A DNA stretch of 64,000 nt from Pelecanus crispus (Eukaryota; Chordata; Aves; Pelecaniformes; Pelecanidae), in NCBI RefSeq assembly GCF_030463565.1, contig NC_134649.1, positions 1,064,001-1,128,000 of the forward strand, given 5' to 3'. Under the pieces are notes generated by a model, which saw nothing but the letters and a program-made list of their open reading frames with translations, ran no database searches and was not told the DNA's origin. The first letter of the stretch is position 1. The number at the start of each line of letters is the position of its first letter. This document shows positions 1-15,200 of the stretch, piece by piece. The translations under genes and the position numbers were made by a program.

Positions 1-3000
1 GTTATCGTAAGCCAGTCTGTAGTATGTGTAGATATCTTCACAGTAAGTGAGCAATTTCTTCAGGTTTTTCAGAGCAGCATCAGTAGGTGGGTGGTGTTTA
101 ACTCTGAAAATAATTGTATGTATAATTGAAATAGAAAGGCTTCACAGACAACGATTATAAGGCTGTCTTCCTATAGAACTGTAAGAACTGTATTTCTTAA
201 AAAGAGGTTGTGTGCAACACATATGTTGCATTCTCTTGTTTTTTTATTTTGCTCTGATGCATTTTAAAAAAGATTTGATCTGACCGGCCGTAAGGCACCC
301 TGTTTATCCAGCTCAACGGAAATGGTAGATCCAGTGTTATTTCCACAATACACTTAAGAAACTGAACATGAATCTCAAGTCCCTATGCACTACACTTTAT
401 CACATGAAAGGTTTTAACACACTTTATCACATGAAAGGTTTAACAGTACTGACTTGCATGCTCTTAAACACACAGTCGCTCCTCTAAAGCAGCCTGTGGA
501 AAAGGAAGCTGCGATTTGACCAGAGCGCTACTTACTTCTTAGCAATCTCCTCAAATATGCTAGGCTTCAGGGGTCTTTGTTGTTTAAATTCTTCCAAGTA
601 AGTGAAGTCTCCCTTGGCGATCACTTGTCGATACAGAACTTCAGCCCAGTCTGGAACAAACTCGTAAGCCTCCGCCACAATAGCTGCCTGCGGGGAGAAC
701 AGATGCTGGAGTTACTGAGCAGGAAGAGTTTATTCTTGCAGAGAAACATCCCTGTGCTTAAAAAATTCTAGGTCTTCTCTTTGGCCCTTCTCTTGATGCT
801 GTTCTTGAGAGCAGCTGTATTACAGAGGAATTTAAGGGTAACAAAATACTGCAAATAATTTTCCTTAACTGCTAAGGAAGATGTCAGAGGGGGGTGGTTT
901 GTCCTCTTTAAAAAGCCCTTTCCTTTCTTATTTCCAAGTTTACAGAATGGTGGATGCCAACGCCGATCAGATTTCAGGGCTCTCGTGCAGATGCACAGCA
1001 GCAGGAGAGCCGCTGCAGAGCCAGGGCCCCAGCCGTACGACGGCAGCAAGCCAGGGACGGCTGCTAAAGGCATCGGTCCGCACCCGGAGCTGCGGCAACA
1101 CCACGGGATCACAGGCACGGGACTCGGTGCCACGTGGAAGAGCTGAGCATTATGCTCACAGGAGCGGAGTGCTTCAGTGCCTGCTGTTTAAAACAACCAT
1201 TTTCAGAAAAACCGACAGGTGAGGAAGCCCAGCTTACCTGATAGAATCTAGGCAAGGACATGATGCAGTCCATCAGGTTCTGTCTGTTCAGGTTGATCAG
1301 CATAGTGCTCTGACCAGCGTTGAGAAAATGCAGCTGGAGGGTTATCAGCTTTGTTAGCCGACTGCAGCGCAAGGACTGGCGGATGCAGGAGTCCTATTTA
1401 ATAAATCAAAGACAAGTGCAAGCTTCTGAAGCGTGTTTCTAGAGGAAAGCAATAAATATTCCCGAGAGCAACGGCGAGTTCAGAGTTGTCCAGTATTTCA
1501 TCTTTTCGATCACTGCAGTTTTATCATTGAACATATCCCATTGGTTTTAAATGAAGCTTCACTCACCACAAATACTACTTTCAGCATAATCACGCCAGTT
1601 TTTAAACGCTCTTGTGTCGTTCTATTCTTGCTCGTTAAGCTCATGGTCACTCCTCTAAAACCGGGGAACCTAATTGTAACCCTCGACGTTAAAGCCTGAA
1701 CGGGGAACAGCGCACTGCTCTTGGATACCACAGCGTTGAGACTGCTGGGATACCGCTGAGCCGACAGAGCAAGAGATTCCTTTGCCCTTTGTAGAAAAGA
1801 TCCTGGGACAGGATTCTGCACACCCTCCCTAGAGCAGCTTGCTTTGTTCTCCCAGTTCAGCTCACTCCTCACGTGCTCCCAATGCTGTACAGAAGTCACA
1901 CAATTCCGTCTCATTTTACCTTAGAATAACTTTCTGCTGCATCAATAAAGAGAGTCAGAGCTTTCATCAGCAGTTTCTTCAGATTTGCAACATCCTGAAG
2001 AGACTCCTCTGAAATGGGGAAAAAAAAATTAATAACTGATTATTTATAAAGGTGACAAAGTAAGTTAAAAAATACCTCCTGGTACCCAGTCTGTCCCTAG
2101 TGTTGCTTCAGACAGCAACAAAAGACTAAAAAAAAATTCCGTATTAAAAAAGCACGAAGAAACAGTGACACCTGTTCAGTTAATGGACCAAAGCTACTGC
2201 TGGAACCTAGTCAGGTGACTGAAGAGCTGAAGAGAAATCCAAATCCTACATTTGTGGTAGATACGAGCACTGACTGTCAGCAGATAAATTCAGAAAACCA
2301 TTTGGCATAGCTTCTGGTTTAGTTGCTGTTGCGATGCTGGCTAACAGCTCCGCAGCGAGATCTCTGTGTGCTCCCCAGCACTCTCCCAGCTGTACAGAAC
2401 TCACTAAGCTCAGATGTTAACAAGTCACAAACATAACCCCCCCAACACTTTATATATACACTTTATGTAAAAATACGCTGTGTCACATCCTATTAAAGTC
2501 AGGAAAACACGCACGTGTCCTTACCTCCTCCCACGCGTGGTACCACAGGAACATTACATTTCAGTAAAAGCCAAAAATCTCAACTCTTTGAAAAACACCG
2601 GAGCAGCCTGATAAACTGTTAGGTACAAGAATACCCCAAGCCTGGCAAACAGGACTCTCCTTCCAGACAGTGGAAGTTTAATGGATGTTACCAGGACAAC
2701 ACAGGCAATTAAAACTACGTTTACCCGTCATGTCTCCCTTCTTAAACAAACTTGTCTGTCTTGGTTTTGCAGTTTCCACTCACCCCACGGTTGAGATTCA
2801 ATGAGTTTGAGCTGTATGCAAGCCGCAGCCTCATGATTCTCTCCAATTTCTCGACACATACTGAAGCAGAGGGCGATCATGTTGTGCTTTTCACTGTCCC
2901 CTGGGCGACAACGCTTGATGTAATCCAGCAGAGCCGTCTTCAATGTCCCGCTCTGGTCAGATGAAGGAATAGGAGATTAAGATTTGAAGAGGGTTTTTTT

Positions 3001-5946
3001 TATTCACATTTTGGTACCCACAAGCAAAACCGTTCTCGTACAATTTTCCAAAAAGCGATCGTTACACTCTTCGAGGTTTCTCCATACTATTTTAAAACAT
3101 AATGGCAACATTATACTTGGGCTTAACTCCATTACGTCAGGTAAGAAAATCCAGCACCTACGCATTTATTTATTTACATACAAACGTCAAAACTGACATT
3201 CGTTTATGACTTTATTTATGTTACAAGAAAGCTAGAAATATTTATGATTTTTAAAAACCCATGAAACATTAACTGGAAGTAAAAGCAAAGCAGGACATGA
3301 AAACTCAAAGTGATATTCCCAAGCTTGAAGTTTCAATGCTGCTCTCGTTGCAGCGCTGAACTGATTAGAACAAACTTGTTAAACTAAAACCAGGATAAAA
3401 CCCAGAATTAATTTATTACTATGAACTTGAATAACACTTCCTACACTCCAGTAATTAAAATACCCAGATAATTCCATCTTGTTGTGTAAATATCAGTTTC
3501 TGATGTAACCACACAGTTCTCTGAAAGTTTTCTCTCCTTTATCCCCCTCCACCTACCGGGTCTAATTTCTTCCTCATGAGCACTTCAAAGTAGTGTTTCT
3601 CATGCAGCAGTTCAAATATGTAGGTCATTTCATTGTATCTGCCAATTCCAGTGAGAAGACGAACCTGTGGAAATAACAGCGTAAGCACGAAGCTCAAAGT
3701 GAAGCAGAAAAATCCCCTCTCTCAAAGCAGCGCATGCCACGGCAGGGGGGAGGCTGCGCGAGGCTGGGGAGCTGCGCTAGCTGATGCAGCTACACGGCAC
3801 CATGAGCTGCACCAGGCCGGCACATGTTCCCTTGGAGCCGCGGAGGTTTTCTTTTTACACCAACCTGCCGCATCTTTTTAACTGTGAGCTGAAAGGACGT
3901 AATTTTCCCAAATACAAATATGCAGAGAACCTTTTAGCAATGACAGCATTAGACTGGGCATGTCTCAGGCTCCAGGAGCCCTTTCAAGGCAGGACTTCAA
4001 GATGCGCGACAGCCCCGTAACGCACATCATCACGTTTCACCAGTAGCTGAATTACTTTGACATTCCCATTCTGATTTACTACACTGCTGCCACCTCACCA
4101 TTCCACTGTCTCCACCTCTATTTTTCCAGAGAAGTCTTCTAAGGGCTTCTGTGACATCAAATCATCACCCGCGCACATCAGACCAAACGCTCGCTTCTAC
4201 CTTCTCGGGACAGGCGGGACAAGACCAGTCACCCAGAGGTGAAAGACGGCTCCATTCCACCAGCCACCGCTCCCCTGCGCCGCTCACGAGCAGCGTTATT
4301 TGCTACCGTGTACGTGGAAACCTTTGTACGGCGTCCGGATAAACACATATGGCATCGAGGACACATACCAAGAGTCCGTACTCTTCGTTAGGTGCCAGAT
4401 GTTCGTCTGTGAGAAGCCGCGCTGCTTGGAGGACTCTAGTGATTCCTTCCATGTGGCAAGTCAAACTAAAGCAATTATGGGCCAAAATCAGCAGTTCTGT
4501 AACTGGAGAATAGAAGAACTCAGGTATTTCAGTTAATAAGCCGAGGAAGTTAATTATTATGCCTCTCTCCAGAAGCAATGCCATCCCTGCAGAGGATACA
4601 CAACCTTTCCAGTTACCAACAGCAGAACTGGATTAGAAAGTTGAGCTATTATGGTTCTGTCCTATGCAATTTTAAGAAGTAACAGCTTCTATAACAGTAT
4701 GCATCCAGTCTGGCTTCTCAATCTGTGGGAAAGTCTGGGTGTTATGGATCAGTTTCTGAAACGTTATTTTATTCCACACACAAAACCCCCAATCTCCTCC
4801 ACCAAAAGCTGATTGACAAGCATATAATAATACATCAGCACCCCACTATTACCCGTCAGCTCTGCATTCGAAAGAGGAAGGCCACAAGTTTTGCATCTGG
4901 GTTTGAAAAATCATTCATAAATTCCATGCACTAAATAAATGAGTTAAAACAGTACATCTTAGCATATTCCATTTTCCACGGAAGGCCTGATCTAACACTG
5001 TAAAGCAATCATGACACAACGGAGCGTCCCAGACCTTACTCTCAGCACCATGCAATTCAGTTCAGAAAAGCAGTGGCATTATAGGAACTGGCACACAACG
5101 TATTTAAAAATGCAGATACAACATATTTTGAAACAAACCAATTATACCTCTACCTGTAAAAAGGCACTCTAGCAGAGACTGCACTCAAAGAGAGGGAGAG
5201 TCCTCCAGCACAATTTGGTAATTCCCAACATTGTTTCCTCAGAGTCTCTTCCTTACTTTAGTCAGCCATACAAGAAAATACTAATATTCACCCTTATATT
5301 ACTTAACCAGACAAAATAAGGGGTAAGTTCAGATCTGACAACAGGACAAATGTGTCAGGGATGTAAAGATTACATGGAACGTGGTATTTTTAATTACTTA
5401 TTTTCTCACAAAAGTTTTCCGAATTTCCAGTATTATAGCTGGATTCTAATGGAACAGTTGCAACGTTAACTTCAGCCATGCTTTTGCTTCCGCAGGACGT
5501 GCTCTAGAAGATGCTCTTTCCTCACCACTCTGGGCAAAACAGCATTGGATGTTCCGCCCACGTTAATACTCACGAGACAACTCACACTAAAATCTTATCC
5601 TCATTTGTTTTCCTCAGAGATGAACTGCCCATAATAAATCTTTTTAAAAAACAGTCTAAACCAGCAGTCTGCTGCTGCTGGTTAGCAGTGGCAAAACGGT
5701 ACCAAAGTACCTTGGCTATGTTTTATAAACAAAATTACATCTCCAGATATATACATGGTATATAATGCTGCAAAGTGTAAAATGGACTTCAGTAACAAAA
5801 GATCTAGAAAGTTAGTTTAACAAACGGATAAAGAAATCCATTTCTAATTGTGATTAATATGAAGAAAGTCACAATACCCTCCTTCTGTAATATATAATTA
5901 CAGAAGTTCAGGTAACTCACTGACTGCATTTCCCAGCTGCTGGCAC

Positions 5947-5984
<38 letters not shown>

Positions 5985-8900
5985 TATTTTGTTTGGAAAG
6001 TAAACTGAAGCAACATTTAAGCAACATGCTTATTTACTGTGCATATACTCAGATCTATTCATTTAATATGAAATTTGACATCAGTAATAGATGTTTCCAT
6101 CAGCATTGCTTTTATTCTCTGTGATGCGATTTTAAACCAAGTAATGCCATGTTTAGAAATGCACTAGTTACATCAAGTATTATTTGCCATTTACTTACTG
6201 CATGACAGTTCCCCGTGTGGTACAGAGGAAATTTTATCCAACAACTTCATGCCAACCAATGTATGATCCTGGCACAGCTTAGCAAGCTGCAGGAATGCCT
6301 GACTCTCAGCCGCAGGGTTCGAAACATGTTTCTGTCCTGTGTCCACACAGAGAGTTATGTCAGGGGAGATTAGTTACATTAACAGAAAAAAACCCAAACC
6401 AACCAATATAACTTCATCCAGGCTGACCTAGGACTTGGAACTGCGATTGTAAAGACACTTTTGATCTTACTGCTTAAATTTAAGAATCAGATACGACTTC
6501 TTTGCCAGTTCAATCCAATGAAATCCTACTGAACAACCGTATTGCTACTGTAATTACACCTATAATTTCCCAAATGCAGAAGGCTGCTGCTCCTCCTGTT
6601 CCTTACGCAACGCAGTTCTAACCCATCCCTCGCAGTGGCTCTGATTCATACTCTTCCACGTACCAGTTCATCTCATGAACTCAACAGGAAACTCTTCTGG
6701 ATTTGTTTTCTGCAGGGTTAGTAGTTGACTCTCCTGAAGGAGGTGCAGCAAATCACCTGAGCTAACCAAGTGAACTGGTCCAAGGGGAGCAGCAGGAGTG
6801 AGGGTAGCAGAGCGGAAGACGGTAGGAGCAGAGGAGAGCACACCTGGACTCAAGAATCTCCCCCTGATGGCTCATTGCTTCTCACGGACTTCGTTGTTAA
6901 TGTTGTGGCAAAGTAGAAGTTGCTCAAAATAGAAAAGTCCCCCAGACATATTCCTGCTGTTTTGAGGAACATCCCTCATTTCACAAAGTAAAAAAAAAAA
7001 CAGGGGGAAAATCTTTTGGCCACGCTTTTCACAAAGAAATTAACATGAGTCTTTCCAAGTCAGATGATGCGGGGCTGCAAAGATCATGACTAAAAAACCC
7101 AAACAAACCTTTTTTTTTTTTTAAAAAAAACCTTTAAATTTACATCCATAAAAAATAAAACCTTAACTACTGCAACACCACACTGGACACAAAAGTAACT
7201 AAAACCAGACATTTGTATAAAACCTTATACAAGGTGTACAAGGTTTACAAACATTATACAGGAGCTGCCCAAATATTACTGACTATAATTAGCACTCAAA
7301 TATCTCAAGAGCAAGGACTGTTTTTTCAGATACAAATACCACACTTACAAACCAAAAATGCTAAAATACAAGATCAAGCCTCTTAACTACCTTTCCCTTC
7401 TGAAGACGCCAATAATTCCTGCATGAGTTCTTCAGCCACTAGCTCTGCCACAGTTTCAGGCTGGAGACCCTGCGTGGTGATGAATGCCTGAGCTTTCCTG
7501 CATCTGTCCGGCTGATGGGATGACAAAATTGCTCGAAGCACTTTTTCAGGGTCTTGGGCTGACATTTCACTGTAGGAGCAGTTCAATTCCTAAGAAACAC
7601 ACATACACTTAGAAGATTCTACCCAGCAAAAATTCCAGTCCAGAACATATATTGACCTGCAGTACATCATCTTAATGATGAGCTGATGTAAGAGGGGAGT
7701 GCTGGAGAAGCAGACAAAACTCAGTTTCAAAAAATGCAAACATAATCTGTCCTTGTATCAGTTAACAGTGCCTTCATCTGTGTGTCTTCAGTATTAATGT
7801 CCTCCAGATCAGGATGGTGTGCAAGTACTTTGTATTTGAAGCGTAACACTCACAGAGCTGTCGCCATGGACAGAGATGCTTTCCTGAACCAAATATAAAC
7901 CTTAACACTTAAAATACCTAGAAGACAGACAGGAATATTTCCTCCCAAACAAAGAATTGTGTTTTACTGCAGAAGTTTTACTTATGAGGTTCCTTTTCCT
8001 CTTCTCCACGTACCAGAAACTCTCAGTGAAAAAGATAACACTAGCTTTTACATGTGCTACATTTGGAAGAGGACTTGGTGAGGCTCTGTAAATACTCAGC
8101 TGTAACATTTTTGAACTTCACAAATTTACAAATTAATCGAAAAATGTACCTCATGAACGCAACAATCAACCCTTAATTCAAAAGTATGGACAGCCAGCTT
8201 CAGGCAAGAAGTACATGGATGGTATAAAAAGGAACAAGCCAGTCATATGACTACTTCTTAGTAGCTCAAACCTAAAGCACTCACTCCGAATACTGAAGGC
8301 ATGAAAAATTCTGTAGCAAAAACTAAGGACCTCTGTGATAAAGACGATACTAATATTTTCATCACACCCCCCGCTGTTTTTATTCAGAAAAAAATAATGC
8401 TACGTTCCAACAATACGGACCAAGTGCCGTGGAAAGGGGTTCTGTACCCCGACAGAAGCGTTCAGCAGCACTCTCTGGAGAAGAAGCAGAGGTGGGCTGC
8501 TGGCAGCCACGAAGGTCAAGGAGCAGAGAGGCAGCAAACAACAGTCTGCTACTTCTCCTATCACTGTCTGGGTCAAACCACTTGGAACTTATTAGCCACT
8601 CCTCTGAGCAACCTCGGGTAAGGAGCTGCAACTGTGTCCAGCCTGCAGAGCATTTCTATGCTAAAACTTCTAAGGCAGTTGCTATCTCTTTGTCTACTTC
8701 TGGGTCAGTGTTGATTATGAAGACATCCCACAACAAAGGCCTAAAGCAAAGTGCTATATGAACAACATATGTTTGAAAGATTATAAAAAAGGCACATCAA
8801 AGAGACACAGGCTGAAATCTGGCTTAGTGGAGTCAGAGGTAGGGGCCCGGGGAGTCTGGGAGTTGAGTTCATTTCAACACTTCATGCCTAGGAAGCATCT

Positions 8901-9204
8901 GGCCATTTTTCCAAACAAAGGCATGGTAATTTCACCCTCTGAAGCTTGTTTCAGGCACCCGATGAGTACTTTCACCACTCTTCATCCTTTCCTCCACAAA
9001 CTTCCACAGCACAACTTGATACAAACCACTTGTTTCTTCAATAAAGTTACTAGACACATACCTTAGAAAGTTCATATAAACAGAGAACCTGTCTGCAGTA
9101 GTTTCTTCCATGGACACATTCATCTATGAGAGCCTTCAAACTGATAACAACCTGATCATCTGGAGATGGAGCCACGATGTGTGTCCAGTCTTCTAAGCTT
9201 GATG
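1..9204 (-). CDS. SPG11: SPG11 exons 31-40: conserved C-terminal spatacsin domain
   Basis: Residues about 1938-2401, containing the Pfam Spatacsin_C region, the best conserved part of the family. Landmarks are GRNYCRQVLCLYELSK (exon 31), DPEKVLRAILSSHQPDRC with FITTQGLQPETVAELVAEEL (exon 32), CQDHTLVGMKLLDKISSVPHG (first 20 shared, exon 33), TELLILAHNC and CHMEGITRVLQAARLLTD (exon 34), HYFEVLMRKKLDP (exon 35), and ALLDYIKRCRPGDSEKHNM with CFSMCREIGENHEAA (exon 36). Exon 38 reads RLTKLITLQLHFLNAGQ, exon 39 VPDWAEVLYRQVI, and exon 40 LLTYCEDIYTYYRLAYDN. Position 1 falls inside the coding part of exon 40; the stop codon and 3' UTR are outside the window. Confidence 0.96.
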
Positions 9205-12200
9205 CTGGAAACAAAAATACTATAAATTGCTTTCTCTTAAAGACAGATAACCCCAACAAGCCTCACGCTTGGAGCAAGACTCCAAATATCTGTAGCAAAT
9301 ACATAATACTTTCTCAGCCTTTGAAAACTGAACTCTTGATACCTGTGACTTCTTAAATTTTTTTTTTTTAAGTTTTAGGGTACAAACAATATGACAGAAG
9401 ACAAATGAGCCAAAAAATCCACAATAATATCTCAAATGTAAAATTCCTAAACATAAGAGAGCATAAGGGTTCAGCAGTCTTTCTGATGGCTTAGGCTTCA
9501 TTTATTCTCTTCTATTCCTATTAAGCTTTATACATGTTAGTATTAGAAGGTAATGTTCCAGCTGACAGCTTTCTCATTCAGACTTCCTAAATACGCACAG
9601 AGTACTTTATATATAAACATTACCAGCCTTGCTATTAATAAGAAACATTAAACCCTTTATAATGCACAAAGGATTCAGAGAAAATAGTAATTAAAGCATT
9701 TCCATGTTTCAGCTCCAGAAACACACTCAAGATTTACTAGAGTGTGTATTCCAAAAGCAGGAACACAGATGAAGTTCAGTGCTACTTTGCCGGAACAGAA
9801 TTGTGAACTATAAAAAATGAACAGTTAAGAGACTACAGAAACTGTATACAGAAACACATGTGTCTGAAGCACATACAAGCAATGTATATTACAAGGCTTC
9901 AAATTCCATTCACTAGACAATTTATGAACCAATGAGATAACCCGCTGGCAGGAAGACCTTATTTCCTGCAGAAATTTTGGGGGAAATTAACACTGTAACA
10001 AAAGAGGAAGAATCCAGTGGAAGCCCAGCAATGGTATTACTTGTCAAGTGGCTGAATCGGTTAGTGTTACTTACCACTTGGGACTCTGCTTGGCGGAGGT
10101 GCACTGCTTTCACATGTCTTCTCTCTTGCTACAAGGAGAGTCTGAATATCTGTGTGCAATTTGTCTAGATCAGCCTCCCCTGAGGCCAGAGCTCTGCAAT
10201 GCAATACCACGGACACATCTCTGTTGTAGAAATGGAAATAGTGACAAACACGGCTGGCTTCATGCACACTTCCTTCATCAAGAAGGCATCCGATCAGAAA
10301 CTTGAGTGATTCCTCCTCCTCATTAGTCAAGGTCTGTTGAGACTCTCTGAAAGCAAGACCCTCTAGTTTTAAGTACTTTGGTGTGTTCAGAGCAGGTAGC
10401 TTTGAAAAAGAAAACTCCTTAGCTAAGCTATCGAAGGTAAGATCCCTGTTCACTACAACATGGGAGGAAAATCTCGACTTGCCTGACCCCTCATCTGTGG
10501 ATAACGTTTGTTGTGTGATGCGACAAATCCAGATCTGCTTCTCTATTTCTTCTAATTTGTGCAGTGACACCGAGTCATTCTTGGCTAGCCAATGGCCAGC
10601 TAGGGTAAGCAGCAAATGTCTCTCCATAATGCTGTTTATCTTCTCATGAGCTAAAGATTCAAATACTGTGTTTGCCTGATTAAAAAAAAAATCAGATGCT
10701 GCTTCGCTGGAGATTGAATTTTTCATGAAGTTGTCATTACATTTTTTCCAGAATTCAATTCTTGTCTGGTTTTGATACCACTGTCCAATGTCCCTTAAAT
10801 GACGTAGATCTCTTAGCACCTGCAAAATTCACAAAGGTTTCAAACAACTCTCTTTCCAAAAAAGAAAAACCACACTGGATGGCTAGAATACTGAAAAACT
10901 TAATTTAGATTATGTGTCTCAATATGCAACAAATCCATCTATTTTTCTCACCAAATGAAACTGACTCTATAGCAAGTAAAAATAGTAAGAGAATAAGGAA
11001 AGCTGCACTGTCTTTTTCAGCTCAGCGCTTCTAGTCAACTTCTTCGGTGTACTTGCATTTAAAATAAAAAGCTATCTGAAGAAAAAATTGTGTTTCGGGA
11101 AGACTGAGAGGTAACATTCTCAATACTGCCAGTAATAGGAGGTGAATAGCATTGTTCAACTATACTGTACCTCTTGGGTAACTACGTTGTCCACGGGCAA
11201 TTCAGCTAGCGCTGCTACTTCCCGAGCCAGTGAGAACATTCCCTTCTCTTGTAGCTGCTCCAGAATTGATCTGCACTGACTCTGAAATGTCTCCATATTG
11301 TAACTGGTTAGGGTGGAGCGATTAATTGGTATGGAGGAATCCTTCAGGGTCTCACTGAGTGCATAGAGTTTCTTCACATAAGGGCCTGTTTTAAAAGTAT
11401 AAACAATTAAAGGCAGCTGCTTTTTAAACCTAAGGAAATTCTGCTACTTATTTCAGCATGCAACCCTGCCAGAGAAGGAGCACAGATTTTGCACTCTAAA
11501 GCTTTCATGGGACTGAAAGTAAGCTCTAAATCCATAACTACAATACTTCTGTAGATAATCTGCGCACTCCTCATCAACACTTGCACGTAATCATTCTCCC
11601 AAACAGTCTTACACACACAATTACATTTTCACCACTGCAATTCACCGTAAGGACCAACTCTGGTTATATAAATTCTTATACAAAAATAAAAGAGTATGAA
11701 TACACTTAAAGTAAACATTTTCAGTCACTCCAAAGACATCATATGTGGTCTTGAGATTAAAGCGGTAATATCATCTAACAGAGGAAGCTGTATTTACCAT
11801 TGAGTAGAAGATTATCTGCTGCAGCAAACAGCTGTAGGAGCTTTCCTAATTCATATTCCGTTCTACATTGCTGCATCATCAAGTCAAGAAGAACCAATGC
11901 TTGTGATTCCAACCATTGCACAGGTAATTCTGAAGCTGCTGGTTCATCTTCAGTTTTGAGCTGTGTAGATAAAGATGTTCAAGTGTTGGGGTTTTTTTTT
12001 GCAAATATATAGAATCATAGAATCATATTCTACATTTTGGTGGGTGTACCAGATCTATCTCCTTCTTTAAGAAACAATGAACTGCCATTCCCAAGGGGGC
12101 ACTGATTCATCACTGATGTATGTTTGACTTTGATCTGAAAGTAGTAAATTTTATGACGGGGTGGCCACCCATTACTCCTGATAATCATGGAAGAGATAAA

Positions 12201-15200
12201 AGATGCAAGATGGATCAGAAATGGATAGATAAAATAAATTGCTAGATTAATAGCTCTTCTCACACAGCTGTATACTTTGAGTGGCGCACAGAAAAGGAAA
12301 CTGATCTAGCCTTAGCTTGAATTGCAGGAAGGAAGGTCACAATGACATGGAATGTTAGTTACCAAGATATTCACGCAACTAGAAAGCTGTGATGGAAAGA
12401 ACTGAAATAATTTGTGAAAACATCTGTATGTGACAAACAAGGAACACTGCATGAAAACACTTTGGTCCTCTTAAAACCAACTGCTGAATCAGTGTTTTAA
12501 TCCAAGTGTGTAATTCAGTTCACTGAGTCATTTTCAAAGGAAAGTCTACACAACTACCAAAACTAAAGCAATATCACAGACTTTTTCAGAAACTTCGAAA
12601 CATATTCAAAAAAGTTGTCTGTCTTAAACAGGCATTCCCTGTAAGTCACTGGTTTATCAGCTCAGTATTGACTTGCCCTAGTCAATACAGAATAGAGAAT
12701 ATCCCACACTTACCCACCACAAATAATTCAATTTACCAACAGTGGTCCTACTTGAGTCAATGCCAACCTTCAAACAGTAAAATGCTCACACAAGGAGGAT
12801 GACATTGTATTTCAATCTGCCCATATCAACTTAAAGTAATTCAGAAAAATGCATTGTGGGTTTTGAATTGTCAAAAGCAGTTTTCCACCAACTACCAGCA
12901 ATAAAAAGAATCTGCTGAAACCTACTGCTTCACAAATCAGCTCCTAGATCATTCTAAGCATACCCTTTTTCACTATTTTCATACACAACATTAGACGCCT
13001 AATAAGGGAAGATGTAGGCAAAGACAATTAGAGAAAATGAATTTACTTACTTTTGTGAGACTTTCCTGAAACTTGTCCAGTTTGGTTTTAGCTTCATTGT
13101 ATTTTTTACAGTTCATACATAGTTCATACATCTCCAATATATACAGTAAAGGGGAATCCTTTAAGACACAAAAATAGGTTATAATTCTTTCCTCGAAGTA
13201 CCTCAATAAATGTAGTATTTGTCTTCCTCAGTACCAGAACAATAAAGTTCTCATTTATTAAAATTGCATGCAAGGTTGACATATGATCTGCAAATTTGTC
13301 ATAATTGGAAGAACTTCCATGCAAAGATTTTCTTACTTGACTGGGATTTTCAGTGGATTACACCCAGGTTATCTAGGCCACAAACAGCAAGACAGAAGGG
13401 GAATCTATGGGCCATCTCCAAGATGATTTGAGATACACTCAAGTATGCCACTAAAAAGACATTACCTTACCTTTAAAAAGAGCTGGAAGCCATTTAGAAG
13501 TGTTTTACTTTTTTGCTTTCTTAAAAAGACTTTCCAGATAACTGATAGGTCGTGAAGATCCCATTCGTGATTTTCTGCTGAGCTTCGAATATGGCTTGTT
13601 GCTTCAGCTCTGGTAGTATCATCCACAGTAGTAATCATCCAAACACAGAGACAATGAACAATGTTTGCATCCTGTCAAATGCCAAAAATGATGGTTTATA
13701 ATAACCAGAGACAAACATCACCTCGTTATATATCACTTGGCTAAATGTGTCATCCTATTCACAATTACTACAAAAACTGAGAAAAAAAAGCTCGATGAAT
13801 GCAACCTACATATCTACCATTTAACATAATTATGCACAACCATCACTTTTTTATTACTTATTCCGCTAAAAGATAAATAACTTCATCAATACTCACTTGG
13901 AAACATGCTGCTAAAACACTCAGAATGGGAGCATGCTCTCTCAATCCTTCAGTCAGAAGGTAACATGAAGGGTTGGAGTTCCCCTGACATTGAAAAAGGA
14001 TTTGAAAAAGACTATCTGCATATTTGCTCTTGAACACGCTGGCAGCACTGTTTTCAGGACTCCCTGCATCAGGACGCAAAAATGGCAACTTCTCCAACGC
14101 CAACATCAAGTGATCTTGTAAAACGGGAGTGAAATCTTGAAGGATAGAAATGACCTAGGAAAACAGAACCAAAAGCACCTATACAGAGTGAGATCCAAAG
14201 AGAATGAGGGGGAAGAAGGACTGAAGCGTTAAATCATAGAAAAGACAAAGAAAACAGTCTTCAAATTTGATTTTTTAGAACTTTTTTCGAGACCTAGAGG
14301 GGAAAAAGCATTCTGTAGGTGTGAATTATTCTAATAAAATATTGAAGCTCATCTTTTTACATGAAGCTAAAATGCCTCCTAGAGACACTTGTTTTTGTCA
14401 CATCTCTTGTACTGCTAACAGCATTTCATGAAAAGTGTCATTAGTTGCTGTTGTGTAATCACGTATTTTTCTTTTCAAGAAGACAACAAAGTGATCCAAG
14501 TTAAAATCTGAGGCCTGTGAAGTATTACCTTACCTGGAATTTTCCAGTTATCTTCCTCACATTACTCTTCCCAAACTGATTTTCATTTTTACGTATTGGT
14601 AATATTTTATTGATTTTTAAATTATGTTCAAAGCCAAAAATGGAAGATTTGCACTCTCAAAAGCTTAAATATCTTTACACAAAAATGTTAGTTTTGAAAG
14701 GAAAGATGAGTGGCTTTATTAAAACTTATGTTGAACATATGGTAACTCTCCAATAAAAAAAAACTAACTAAATTATTTTAAATTAGACTTACAAACACTA
14801 TGAGTATGTCATAATTTTAACTAAATTTAAAATTAAGTCCCCTCTTGGCAAATACTTTTGTGTCCACTTCAAAGAGACACTCAAATCGCTCCTCTCTGAA
14901 AATTGTTTTCTCCACTACTGATTAGTAACATCACATAAGATTTTTCAGACAGGGAATTTTTTTCCTAATCTTCTCCTGTAATAGTTAGCTTCCATGCTCT
15001 CAGAAGCGTATTATTGTATCTGCTGAACAGTCAGCTCCCTCTGGAGTCAATTTCCTTTGTCTTGTGTTAGCTATTCACATGCCGAGAGGGAGAGACAAGC
15101 AGAAAAGTTGGCGAATCCAGCTGTAAGAGAAAGGCTACCATAATCAGAGGGTATTGAGCATCCTGAGACAACTTCGAACTCCCTGGAAACTGATGAGGCT

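Noticed and set aside
8301-8761. Overlapping frames of 83-110 codons in an SPG11 intron
   Set aside because: Open on both strands at once, no homology recognised, and exons 31 and 32 join cleanly across the interval.
12008-12032. AGAATCATAGAATCAT resembling the CR1 terminal repeat
   Set aside because: Only the terminal octamer-like repeat is visible; the adjoining sequence does not follow the CR1 3' end, so I do not call an element.
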